Source: Cunninghamia lanceolata
Lineage: Eukaryota; Streptophyta; Pinopsida; Cupressales; Cupressaceae
Length of the DNA: 64,000 bases
Assembly: GCA_027924645.1 (NCBI GenBank)
Contig: BSBN01000040.1
Span: 2,852,001-2,916,000 of the forward strand
Direction of reading: 5' to 3'
This document shows positions 21,730 to 33,045 of the stretch, piece after piece. The stretch's first letter is position 1. Every line of letters starts with the position of its first letter. The notes beneath the pieces were generated by a model. The model did no database searches, was not told where the DNA came from, and was given only the letters and a program-made list of their open reading frames with translations. The position numbers were made by a program, and so were the translations under genes.

Positions 21730-24086
21730 TGTTATCTTATTTTCCTCTGCTTAGAGCCAAACAGTCAACCTGGTATTTTCCTTGAGAATCCTTTGGTAAA
21801 TGTTCCTATAAAGCTTAAAGTGCCAAATTTCCCATAAGTCTTGCCTTAAAAAAAACCTCACCATTGGAAAGAGCTTGAAAAAATAGGCAGTTTTGCTTTT
21901 TACATCACCCTAAAATTTGACCAAACAAAGAAGTTATTCATGGTCAAAGTTTTGGTCAACATGCAATTCAAATGTACATTTGGCAGGCTTGCAAATCCCT
22001 ATCGGCCTTAGAAAAGATTGAGAAAAGTGAGTTTTATACATTTTTGAATGTATATCGAGCCAAGGAAATGCATATACAAAGGGGGAATCTTTCACAGATT
22101 CCCAGAATATTCCTGGTTTGTATATCCGGTTGCATAAAAATATACAAGGATGGAATGTATATTTGGCTTGTATATTCGCATGTACAAGTGAAAGATACAA
22201 AGAAGTATGCATGGAATATATACAAGGCCGACAGACATACATGTGAACAGTGGAGTGTATATCGGGTTTGTATATTCGCATATACAACCCAATATACAAT
22301 GAAAAATATACAAGGTCAATCTATATGCATCAGGAACAGTGTAATGTATATTGGCAGGTTGCTACAGTGGCTTGTATATTTGCGCTTGTATGTTTGCACA
22401 TACAAGCAAATTATACAAAGAAAAAATACAAGGAAATATGCAATGACCGATATACAAGTGCAAATGTACATTTGCTATAGTGTCGCAGGGAAAATATACA
22501 AGGACATTTGTATATCGCCAACATACAAGTGGTGGGGCCCGCCATATACAAGGAGGATTGTATGTTTCGACATACAAAGGATCATGTGAACAGTGGCTTG
22601 TATATCGCGCATATACAAAGCAAATATACATTGGTGACATGCAAGCTAGATTTCAAATGAATATCATTCTGGCTCATTCAAGCTCCAGGTCTGGTTTGTA
22701 TATACAACATTGTTTGTATGTTTGCATATACAAAGAAATGTACCAGGAGAAAATATGCAAGCTGGACCTGGCAGAACAATGAAATGCAGTTGATGGTCAT
22801 TTTGGGGTCCACTTAATATAAAAGGCGATTGTATGTTTTGACATACAAAAGAGCATATACAAAGTTATATGCTGGGCGATTTCAAAGAGGTGGGGCCCGC
22901 ATATACAAGGGGAAATTGTATGTATATACAATTTCGAAATACAAAGGGATGTACAAAGCCCAATATGCAAAGCGCCATGTTTATGCAAAGGAGTTGCAGA
23001 GAATTTTTTTTTTTTTTGAATGCCAATTCAGGTGGCAAATGCAAGCGATATACATAGAGATGCAAAAGCGATATATACAGGCGGTTGACCAAATCTTTGA
23101 CCGCCTGTATCTCCTCCATTTTGGCGAATTTTGACCTGCTGTAAGAGGCAAAGTTGTATATTTTGGTCCCCTCTTTCATTTGGCAAGGTTTTTAGGAGTT
23201 TTGTCACTTTTTCAAATTCAGATCTAGAGTTGCATATTTTGGGCGACTGGACGTTTCAGCGACTTCTTGAACGAGATGTAGATAGTTTTTGCATTCATTT
23301 CTGCAGGTATGGAAGTTGCTCGCATTCATGATCAAAATATATCCTCACTGATGCGTTGGCTGAAGATTGGTGATGAGTAAGAAGCTGCAATAAAGACTCT
23401 AAATATCTTCCCATCTGCCCAGTTCCAGATTTCTACGCCATAACTGATGCAGCTAGACAGTCATCGATAGAGATATTTTTTTTATGACAAATCTTGGAGC
23501 ATTTTTTTTGTAACCAACCTAGGATAGTTTGGAATGCTATATATATGCATTCATATGATGTAAATAGGGTTGGAAATTTTTGGCATTTTTGGTCTTTTTA
23601 TTTCCAAACAGAGTTTCCATATACTATAACCTTGCCTCTCTGTCAAATATATGCAAGTTATTTTTACCTCTTAACTAATTTTTCTGGTTCTGTGTGAATC
23701 TGCATATGGTTTGTCTGTGAATGTTATATTCCTCTCAATCATATTGCTTCTCACCTCTGCTAGAGTCATCTAACCTATGTTTGCTTACTTGCCATATTCT
23801 GATTGTATTGTGCATCCTTCAGTTCTGTGGAAGTTTCTTTAAATCTGTCTGGTGTATCACCCTTTTATGTTTTCAAGATTTTATTCATTTTCATTACAAG
23901 CATTCTCTCTCCCTTTTCCCCCAAAATTTAGTAGTTTCAAGTGATAGCTAGACAAGGAAACCGGCCTTCTCCGGAGGTTTGATCTCATTTAGCAAAGTCC
24001 CACATTTAGAGATCAATCCCATGTTATTCCAGTTTGCAAAGGTTTCACAACTATATGATACAAGGGTGCAAAATTGGGTGATAACA
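21730..24086 (+). repeat. 3' LTR of D
   Basis: 2,357 bp, TGTTATC...GATAACA, preceded by a weak purine-rich tract (AGAGGTAGCCAAAAA). It is very similar to the 5' LTR including word field, TATA box and 23-codon frame, so D is younger than the array LTRs it sits among. Confidence 0.9.
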
Positions 24087-24091
24087 ATAGT

Positions 24092-25261
24092 ACTTTGACA
24101 GTAACAGTCAATGCCTCTCTCTTTGTTTGATGTCAATGGCTTGTTTTTTTTCTGCTCAATGAAAGTGGACTCCATGATGATGACCACATACTATGGCAGA
24201 GGTATGGTGATTAGTTGCATAATGATCTTGATCATCTTCCATGAGCTTAATGATCTCTGTCAATGCTAATGTTTCCTATGGTAGGGTAGTAAATGTGACA
24301 GTTCAATGAGTTTGTACTTGGAAGTAGGGCAGTGGTGCAGTCATGTTGCCATGTTCTCAGTCAATGGTACATGATAGTGAATAATGTCAATGTTTACAGG
24401 TGTTCTTGATCAATGATTAATAGTGGACAAGTATGCCATGTTTGCATAAATGATGATTGCATAATCTTTATTTGTTTGATAACAGTGGTCTTGAAAATGT
24501 GGATAGTATTTCAATATTTCACTTTTTCAAAACAATGGTTCAGTGCTGTATAATACAATGATTTATCACTGAGTGTGAAATACTCTAGTAGTGTACTTTG
24601 AGATGACAATATACTTTGATATATCATATCTTTAGGGGGAGCTTTTCATTTCCTTGTCTTCTTGTTAGTACTCTATATCTTACAGTGACAGTGGATTTGT
24701 ATACTTGCAAACTTGAGCAGTCATTTTGGCTTCGCGGTTGACCTCTTTGGAAGCAGTGTGTGATTTGATGATGTTGATTGTCTACCTTGTGTGTTGATGC
24801 AAATCTGAAGGTGCAGTGATCTTGTTGATAATATTGTTGCTTGTATGTCTCAGTCCTTCCCATTAGAAATTTTGTGAAGCAGGGTTGTATCAGCAAGTTT
24901 AGTGGGTGCAACTACCAATGAAAAGTGGTCAAGTATCTTAGTGAACTTTACTAAAATCGTTGACTTTCACACACATTTGAATTGATATGTATGTCATTGA
25001 TGCAACAAGATTTGTTGTCACTCATCAATTGGACAGTGTCTGGTCAGGGATCCATTGCTCTGATTGTGGTCAGACAGTCCAATACATCTCCAATTCTTGA
25101 TGATTCTTCATGTAAGGACAGAGTTCCCTTCAATTTTCATGATGTAGTCTTCTTGACAGGGGGAGCTTCATGCAAACAAGAGGTTTAGGGTCATCTCTTT
25201 GTCACTTGATGACAAAAAGGGGAGTGAGTGAAAAGGTGCTATAGGTTTTGCCATCAATGAC
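24092..25261 (+). other. 3' non-coding internal region, unit 2
   Basis: Counterpart of 10575-11747 in unit 1, with the same chain of purine runs (about 24634, 25157, 25217). No gene seen. Confidence 0.6.
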
Positions 25262-25273
25262 AAAGGGGGAGAT
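25262..25273 (+). promoter_or_regulatory. Polypurine tract before LTR C
   Basis: AAAGGGGGAGAT, identical to the tract before LTR B and directly before the LTR start. Confidence 0.8.
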
Positions 25274-27477
25274 TGATGTAAGTTTGTCATTGATGTCAAA
25301 GTGATGTGGTCACAAGGTGTGGTTGATCTCATAAGTACCTTGTTTGGAGTTTAAGTTATAGACCTCAAAGTTCATTATCTAGGTTATTGTTTATGTCTCC
25401 ATCATGTCTTTATCATTCTACTATGTTTCAAAGGTTGCAGTGATAATATCATCATATGATTTGCTTCTTCATGTGGTGGTTTGAAGATGGAAATGTTCAA
25501 ATATTCATTTGAGGTTGTCATGGTATCATGAATCTTCAGAGTGGTTTCATAGTTGTCATGGTGTCTTGAAGTCTTCATATGACAGTGATAGGTTTTAGTG
25601 TTTATGCCAATTACTATGGTTCAGCTTAGTGGTGATACTTCTATGCTTCATGTTGATGCTCTCAATATGGTCTCAATGCTTGGTTTGATGTTGATATGGC
25701 TCAATGCTCTTAACGTATATGGCAAAGTTTTCATGTGGCAAAGTTGTTGTGTGGCTATGATGTTCATTGAATTTACATCTATATGATGTTAGGATCATGT
25801 TATTGTGTTTTCTAATGCAATGCCATAAGATCTTTAGAGAGCATATGAATCTTGTAAAATGCATGGAAGTTGCTCCAAGTCAACTTAGTGTTTAAATGAA
25901 AAAGAAAGCATATTCATGTTCAGTGAACTTATAATAGGAAAAGAGTGTTGTGTTAGAAATTTGGTGTATTCTCCATTGGCAGATCATTGGTCAATTGTAT
26001 GGGATATTCATGAGGACCTATTTTGTGTCTAGGGTTTATTAATTTCCAAAATCCTTTTGTTTCAATGAATAAACCTTAATCTATTTCATTAAGGTTAAAA
26101 CCCTATACTGCCCATCTCTATTCAAATGTACTTTATTATAAAATGAAGTTGACTTGGAGTCAGCAATAGTTGTAACTTAAGTTACAACATTGAGGGGGTC
26201 ACCACCGTCGGGCGATCGATCCCCCGACCTAGGACTACCAGAAGCCCAGGTTAATGGAAAAAGACATCATGCGCGTAAGTTAAATCAACAATTCTCTTTA
26301 AAAATTTAATATGCACGTGGAGAAACATCAAAGGCCAACATTCAAATTTGTGCCCTCACCCCCTGCATCCACTTTGACATGTATTAGAATGTCATCTTCT
26401 TATGACTACAAAAAAGGTGTTTTTTTTAAGGCTATTTTAGCCTCTCAAAAGGCAGAATCTTTTGGAGATTTAAAGCTTTATTTTTTGAGAGATTATTTCT
26501 ATTTTTTAAAACTTCATTTGTGTGACTCTCGAGGCATCGAAGGCTTTAAAAGGAGGAGTTCTTTTTGTTTTTTCTATAAATGGGCAGATGCTTTGATTTC
26601 CTTAAAAACAGTTATGAAACCGAAGGGCCAGAGAAATTTATCTTTTCCTCTATGTAATAGATGTATTTATGAGACTTGGTTTGTATGATACTAGTGATAT
26701 ATACCTACATGTGCATATGCAATTGGAAGAAAATCATGGAAGAAAATAGGGATTTTGATGGAATGTTCATGTAAAAGGACATTTTCAGTCTTCATAAGGA
26801 GAATTCAATGTGTAGAGAATTACAATTATGATGAAGATGCCTTATAGCATGATAATGTATTCTGTCTACATATATGTTTTCAATGAGACTAGATGGTGAC
26901 ATGGGTACTACAGAACTATACCTATTCATCTATGTGCAGTTTGTCAAGTATGGAGGTGTAAAACTGTGTTTTTGAATGACTCAAGGTTGAAGTATATTTT
27001 CTAATATATGAAAGAGGGTTTTGACAAAAGTATCTGCAGGGGAGTGTCATCCACATGGAGAGATGTGATGTTTTAAAGAGAAGGTATGAAGATTGTTTTA
27101 TAGATTGATGAGAGTATCATCCTTCTTCATGCTTTAGTGATCTTAATCAGAGAAGAGAGAGTTTTCAAGTATATAGCATTGAGAGAAAATGTTTTATGTG
27201 TAAATAGAAGTATCATTGTTTTGCAATGAGTTTTGAATGTGCATTGAAGGTCTGATAGAAAGTTATGAAGATAGTGAAAAGACGACTGCAGCAAAATACA
27301 TCATTGAATATATACTTGAGAAGGTGTTTAATTCAGAAACAGAGCATCCCTTTGAATACTCATTTCCATTCAAGTCTTTGATATTCTTGTCAGTGAGACA
27401 CATTTATCATGTCAGTGAGACAACTCAAAAGGCAGTGACACAAATGTTTTGCCAGTGAGGCATTTTGTAAAGCCAGT

Positions 27478-29112
27478 TGTTACCCCAAAAATTTAAACCC
27501 AAAATTTTCAAATTTTCATGCTTAAGGATTGATACAATCATCGCTTTTCTCTAGTCTAGTCATTTTCCGTTCCAAAAATTCTAAAGTCTTGGAAACTTCT
27601 CTATAAGTCTCTATCATCGAGCAGTTTTTAATTTCATGAATCTTTTGTTTACCTGATTTATGTTCTTAAGTTCTTGAAATGGCCGACTTCCCGACTTCTC
27701 CTTTGTTTCAGGGAAGTTCAAAGCCCATTGTTGGAAATTTTCATTGTCTTGTAAACTCCTTCAAAGTTCTAAATTTGCTCTGACTGCTAACTAGTCAACA
27801 TCTTCGTGATGCCCATTTTTTGAGGTATCACCAAATGGTCAGTTTGCTCGTGTGATATACGGTGAGAATGTCTTTTCAGAAGTTGCGAAATGCAAGTTTA
27901 AATCTTGAGACTCGTTTCCCAAGATACAAAATTAATTATGCATTAATGACAAGTGTAATGAAGCTTATTAAGATGGTGGCACGGTGTTAATAAGTTAGAA
28001 AGACATCATTACCAACTCACGTAATTAAGTAAAGGTGGCGGTTCTCTCTGTGTTCAGTTTTCTTGACAGCCAAGCTATTTTTCAGAATGGGACTTCTAGC
28101 AAATAATGAAATCTAGGATGAGGAACCTATGCCTATTCTGCAACCTGATTTACAATGGCCTAAGGAGGAGCAGATTGATATCATCTCTCAGCTGCGCACA
28201 GTCACTTGGAAGGAGAAAACCAGCTACGCTGAATACTACAGGATAATTGATGTTCTGGAGGAAGAAGAAGAGCACGCTAAACTACGCCAGCTTTTTATGG
28301 AGATACGCCTAGAATTGGGGGAAGATTAATGCCACTTGTCTTGCATATTTGAAGTCTTTTTGTATTTAGCGATGATTGCTACAATTTTGATATGATGTAA
28401 CCATTTCCATTTTGAGAAGTCACTTTCTTGATTACGGTTACTCAAAAAGGACCATTTTCAAATAGTTATAATTTTTGGGAAGTTATATAAGGGGAAGGGA
28501 TTTCAAAGGAAAGCATATTTTTTTGGTGTTGTCTATGAACAGGGGAAGGAGAGCAAGTTTAGTTTACTTTTCAATTATACTTTCTTTCTAGTACAGCTTA
28601 TGTATCTAGAAGTTCTACAAAGACTTTGAGTTTTTTTATGTTGAGGAAATGAAGAATTATTTACAGAACTTTGTGTCTCTAAGTATCTTCTATGATTGCA
28701 ATTGTTCGTATGTTGATTAGTAATCTCTCTTAAATATTGCTTCTTATATGTTGGTTTGTGTTAAGAAGGATTATAGTTGTATCTTCGAATTAATTTACCT
28801 TTGTTTATGAATGTGGGGTAGATGGGTTGTGTATCGTTTATCTACATTCATTTCTTTCTTAAGTTGGTAATGCACATCTATTTCATGGTGATGGGTAGAT
28901 GTTAATATGCCTTTCCTACTTTCTGGTTAAAAGTAAACCCCTTTATCCTTATTCATCGAATATTTTAAGAGGGAGTTATACCTCTAAAATTCAGAGGAAA
29001 GTTGTCAACCCAATGATAACTTCTCCAACTATTAGTGTTGTTTGTCCTTCTTTCTGGGTGTTCTGAGTCATTTTCTGTATTTATTTCTGAAGGACAAATC
29101 TGTTCACCAATA
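27478..29112 (+). repeat. 5' LTR of H
   Basis: About 1.63 kb, TGTTACC to CACCAATA (the 3' copy ends CACCAACA). It holds a 66-codon frame (28129-28329) and a TATATAAGG box at 28484-28492, also kept at 32129-32137. The 3' LTR (about 31245-32759) has lost some of its left end: alignment becomes continuous only from about 31255. Confidence 0.8.
28129..28329 (+). CDS. 66-codon acidic frame in the U3 part of the H 5' LTR
   Basis: Encodes a charged peptide starting MPILQPDLQW, with a central EEEEE run and ending ELGED. The frame is also open upstream to an ATG at 28087 except for one TAG. The 3' LTR copy at 31774-31974 is open too and shares that TAG, so the stop predates insertion. It lies upstream of the TATA box, hence in U3, where it could be translated only from the 3' end of element RNA or from an outside promoter. 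Function unknown; it may be chance. Confidence 0.35.
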   Translation: MPILQPDLQWPKEEQIDIISQLRTVTWKEKTSYAEYYRIIDVLEEEEEHAKLRQLFMEIRLELGED

Positions 29113-29118
29113 GATTTT

Positions 29119-29136
29119 TGGCGACTCCACCGGGGA
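29119..29136 (+). promoter_or_regulatory. Primer-binding site of H
   Basis: TGGCGACTCCACCGGGGA lies six bases after the LTR. TGGCG-type sites are typical of Gypsy elements. The tRNA is not identified. Confidence 0.6.
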
Positions 29137-29298
29137 ATTCAAAATTGTAGATCAGTGCCATTTGTTTTCCCAGAAATTTAAAGGTACCTCCTCGAGGACA
29201 GAGGTTGGCGGCTCTGTAAGATGAACGTACCCAGAAACTTTCTATTTGATGAAGACTAATACTTTCAGATTTACATTATGGCTTTGGTTTCTTCCTAG

Positions 29299-31161
29299 CC
29301 ATGGGGAAATCATTTTGGGCCTCTTTCCTTGCCGGTTTACTCATCATTGCCTGAAAGATCAAGAAAGCATTTCTCAAAGTTCAATGGAGAAGATTCTCAA
29401 GATGCTGAAGATCACATTCTTGCATTTACGGTTGCATGTGGGATCTTAGGGGTAAGTAAAGAAGATGTCTTCATTCGGTTGTTTATTGAATCTCTTATTG
29501 GGACTGCAACAAAATGGTTTAGCCACTTAGAAGAAGGATGCATAACTAATTGGGATTTATTAAGAATTAAGTTCTTAGAGAGATTCAAGGGCCCTGTGGA
29601 TGAAGCTATTGTATTGTGTCAATTTTTCCACATCCGCAAGAAAGAAGAGGAATCCATCAGAGATTTTGTGGATAGATTCAACCGGCTACTCAAAAAGATC
29701 CCATCTCCTCTTCAGCTGGGTAAGCAACTCCAGCTATGTACTTTTATCTCTGCATTGCATCCAGATGTTCAATATGAGTTGAGGCGAAGTGGAATAATTG
29801 ATATTAAGATTGCTCAGCAAGAGGCTGTAAAAATAGAAGATGACTTGATACTAAGCGGCCTATGGAAAGTGAACCAAGTTGTAGATACTCTGATTTGTGA
29901 ACCTATGGTAAAACCTATTATGTACGAACAAAATGCTCAACCTCCTATTGAATGTCTTAATCTCACCATTTTTTATCCAAAGCACTTTTGTAGGAAAGAA
30001 GTGAGCAATGTAAAAGGTATGCCTCATGCTGATAGAAGAGTGGAAGCTTTCTATTTTTATTACGAGGAAGATAATGTTGAAACTGAAGCTATACGACATG
30101 AAGAAAAAGTGTTAAATACCTCTTCTCTAATGCGCATGCAAATTGAACAGGAAAGCTTCACGAAGATGCAGTTGCAAGAAGATGGTTACATAACTAAAGA
30201 AGAACCTGAAGTGCCATGGAATTCTAATTAGCAGCGGACAAAAATTTCAAACCAATCTAAAAGTAGAAGATCAGAATCTCCTTTGAGGTATGAGCAAACA
30301 AGTGAACAAACCCTCACTTCTCCTAAGGATGAGGTATTTTCATTAGGTCCAAGTATTGTTGTTATTCCTAGCTGGTGCATGCAAAGCTCAAATGATGACT
30401 TTTTGTGTGGAATCATGGATGAAAACGGTGATATTAATGAGGTCAAAATAGATTCATGTAAGGATAAAATTAAGGAATTTGATAGTCCCGTGGCCAAGCC
30501 TAGAGAAGGTATGGACAAATTACATTATCAATCTATTTATACTCTCAGTGATGATTTTATTTGTAAGACTGGTGAGGAGGTTGCAATTTCTAATTTGCAT
30601 GAAAATGATAGCATATGTCATAAAGTTATTGAGCCAAATCTTGTAGAGGAAGATGAGGTGTTTCCAGTCGTAGGTGATTTTCAGTCCTGTGAAAATATTT
30701 TTTGCAATTCAGGATTTCAAGATACATGCATGGCTAATGGTTGTTTTCAAGAATGGGATATTGATTTATCTACTAAAGGAAATGATCATCTAAACATTGG
30801 GATAACCAAAAAAGAGCTATCATCTTATGATTTATATGTGGGTTGTCCAATCCGGGGGCTGATTTTTTTATGCTTGCTTAATCAAATACCTTCTAATAAT
30901 TCATATGAGGTCATACAGACAGGTGCTGGTAGTTATGTGCTAGGTAGTTTTGGTATGAGTTGTCCAATTGAAGAGACATACAATGAAGGGTGGCTTTTTG
31001 AGCATCAAGATACATCCAAGGAATTCCTATGTGAAGTCATCTTTATCAGTTCGATCATGATGGTCATTAGTTGGCAACTGGTTGCTTGTGGGCTATTCAT
31101 TCATCCAGCATTATTTCACATAGGCAGCTATTTCTCCCAACAAGATAATGGATTTACATGA
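29299..31161 (+). pseudogene. Gag-like protein of H with C-terminal hydrophobic module
   Basis: One frame of about 620 codons with a single TAG at 30229-30231. A TAG at 29296-29298 lies just upstream and no in-frame ATG precedes the conserved start PWGNHFGPLSLPV, so the true start is lost. The first half is a Retrotrans_gag domain: FNGEDSQDAEDHILAF, ATKWFSHLEEGCITNWD, FLERFKG, IRDFVDRFNRLLKKIP. No zinc knuckle follows. After the TAG the chain is acidic, then shows GCPIRGL (30841-30861), a hydrophobic stretch of about 23 residues (about 31036-31110) and the ending GSYF...NGFT. It lacks all pol domains. Confidence 0.7.
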
Positions 31162-31254
31162 TCATTCCAAAGCCATCTGAGGTAGGGTCTTCATGACCAT
31201 GTACATATTAGGAGTTTTTGGTGTGCTAGTGGTCTTGTTTCTTTCTCTAGTCTC

Positions 31255-32759
31255 TTTAAGTCTCTGTCGTCGGGCGGTTTTTAATTTCATGAATCTTTTG
31301 TTTACCTGATTTATGTTCTTAAGTTCTTGAAATGGCCGACTTCTTGACTTCTCCTTTGTGTCGGGGAAGTTCAAAGCCCATTGTTGGAAATTTTCATGTC
31401 TTGTGAACTCCTTCAAAGTTCTAAATTTGCTCCGACTGCTAACTAGTCAGCATCTTCGCGGTGCCCATTTTCTGAGGTATCGCCAACCGGTCAGTTTGCT
31501 TGTGTGATATACAGTGAGAATGTCTTTTCAGAAGCTATGAAATGTAAGTTGAAATCTTGAGACTCATTTCCCAAGATAGAAAATTAATAATGCATTAATG
31601 ACAATTGTAATGAAGCTCATTAAGATGGTGACACGGCATTAATAAGTTAGAAAGACATCATTACCCACTGACATAATTAAGTAAAGGTGGTGTTGCTCTC
31701 ATTTTTCTTGCCAGCCAAGCTATTTTTTAGAATGGGACTTCCAGCAAATAATGAAATCTAGGATGACGAACCTATGCCTGTTCTGCAACCTGATTTACAA
31801 TGGCCTAAGGAGGAACAAATCGATATCATCTCTCAGCTGCGCATAGTCACTTGGAAGGAGAAAACCAGCTATGCTAAATACCACAGGATAATTGACGTTC
31901 TAGAGGAAGAAGAAGAGCGCGCTGAACTACACCAGCTTTTTATGGAGATACGCCTAGAATTGGGGGAAGATTAATGCCACTTGTCTTGCATATTTGAAGT
32001 CTTTTTGTATTTAGTGATGATTGCTACAATTTTGATATGATGTAATTGTTTCCATTTTGAGAAGTCGCTTTCTTGATTACGGTTACTCAAAAAGGACCAT
32101 TTTCAAATAGTTATAATTTTTGTGAAGTTATATAAGGGGAAGGGATTTCAAAGGAAAGCATCTTTTTCTGGTGTTGTCTGTGAATAGGGGAAAGAGAGCA
32201 AGTTTAGTTTACTTTTTAGTTATACTTTCTTTCTAGCACAACTTATGTATCTAGAAGTTCTGCAAAGACTTTGAGTTTTTTTTATGTTGAGGAAATGAAG
32301 AATTATTTATAGAGCTTTGTGTCTCTAAGTATCTTCTATGATTGCAATTGTTCTTATGTCGATTAGTAATCTCTCTTCAATATTGCTTCTTATATGTTGG
32401 TTTGTGTTAAGAAGGATTATAGTTGTATCTTCAAATTAATTTACCTTTGTTTATGAATGTGGGGTAGATGGGCTGTGTATCGTTTATCTACATTCATTTC
32501 TTTCTTAAGTTGGTCATGCACATCTATTTCATGGTGATGGGTAGATGTTAATACGCCTTTCCTGCTTTTTGGTTAAAAGCATACCCCTTTATCCTTATTC
32601 ATGAAATATTTTTAGAGGGAGCTGTACCTCTAAAATTTAGAGGAAAGTTGTCAACCCAATGATAACTTCTCCAACTGTTAGTGCTGTTTGTCCTTCTTTA
32701 TGGGCATTCTGAGTCATTTTTTTGTATTTATTTCCAAAGGACAAATCTGTTCACCAACA
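31255..32759 (+). repeat. 3' LTR of H
   Basis: Aligns with 27600-29112; its left end appears deleted. In the 201-bp frame shared with the 5' LTR (31774-31974 against 28129-28329) I count 13 differences, all transitions. Confidence 0.8.
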
Positions 32760-33045
32760 CCAGTGAGGCAATTTTCAAAGTGGTTTTTATCCCTAAGAGG
32801 ATTTTCCACTCATCAAAAAGATGTGTTATGGTCTATGTTATTTATCTCCATGTATGTGTGCCCTAATGTTTTGTTCTTAAGGTTCTGTTCATACTATTCA
32901 TCTTCATACTTGTGCATATGTGTTTGATAGATCATTGAAGTCTCTCTCACTCTCTATCTTGTAAGTTCAAAGGTGTAAAAGATGTTAAAATTTATAGACC
33001 ACTAATTCACCCCCCCTCTCAGTGGTCCTGTACTCCAACATTTAT

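Larger units (their letters stand above)
16670..24086 (+). mobile_element. Element D: LTR retrotransposon without pol
   Basis: Flanked by ATAGT (16665-16669 and 24087-24091). LTRs run TGTTATC...GATAACA at 16670-19002 and 21730-24086, around a 2.7-kb interior. Unit 1 keeps the empty site near 10570 (GAGCACAGTACTTTG). The interior holds a primer site and one long, lightly broken frame without RT, integrase or protease. Orientation follows the primer site and the frame. Its C-terminus resembles element H, which suggests a related Gypsy-like group; that is inference. Confidence 0.9.
27478..32759 (+). mobile_element. Element H: gag-only LTR retrotransposon
   Basis: Flanked by CCAGT (27473-27477 and 32760-32764), inside a CAGTGAG word of LTR C. 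It runs TGTTACC...CCAACA with LTRs at both ends and one gag-like frame between. No protease, RT or integrase is present. This matches the published class of non-autonomous plant elements that keep only gag (TR-GAG type). The primer-site type and gag pattern point to Ty3/Gypsy. Confidence 0.85.
296..33040 (+). mobile_element. Three-LTR Copia-like retrotransposon array
   Basis: Three copies of a 2.5-kb LTR (A, B, C) separate two copies of the same internal region. Outer edges are TGATG...CCAACA, flanked by TTTAT on both sides. Each internal region starts with an initiator-Met-type primer site (TGGTATyArAGC) and a gag-like frame. The region before LTR B and the region before LTR C each end in the purine tract AAAGGGGGAGAT. 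No protease, integrase or RT is recognisable in either unit, so the family was probably non-autonomous. One outer duplication pair around three LTRs points to one insertion followed by unequal recombination, or to insertion of an already tandem copy. Insertions G, D and H account for about 18 kb of its length. Confidence 0.85.
25274..33040 (+). repeat. LTR C (3' LTR of the array), split by element H
   Basis: Two parts, 25274-27477 and 32765-33040, join to a full LTR of about 2.48 kb ending CCAACA. The gap is element H. TATA box at 26575-26581. The right edge is followed by TTTAT, matching 291-295. Confidence 0.9.
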
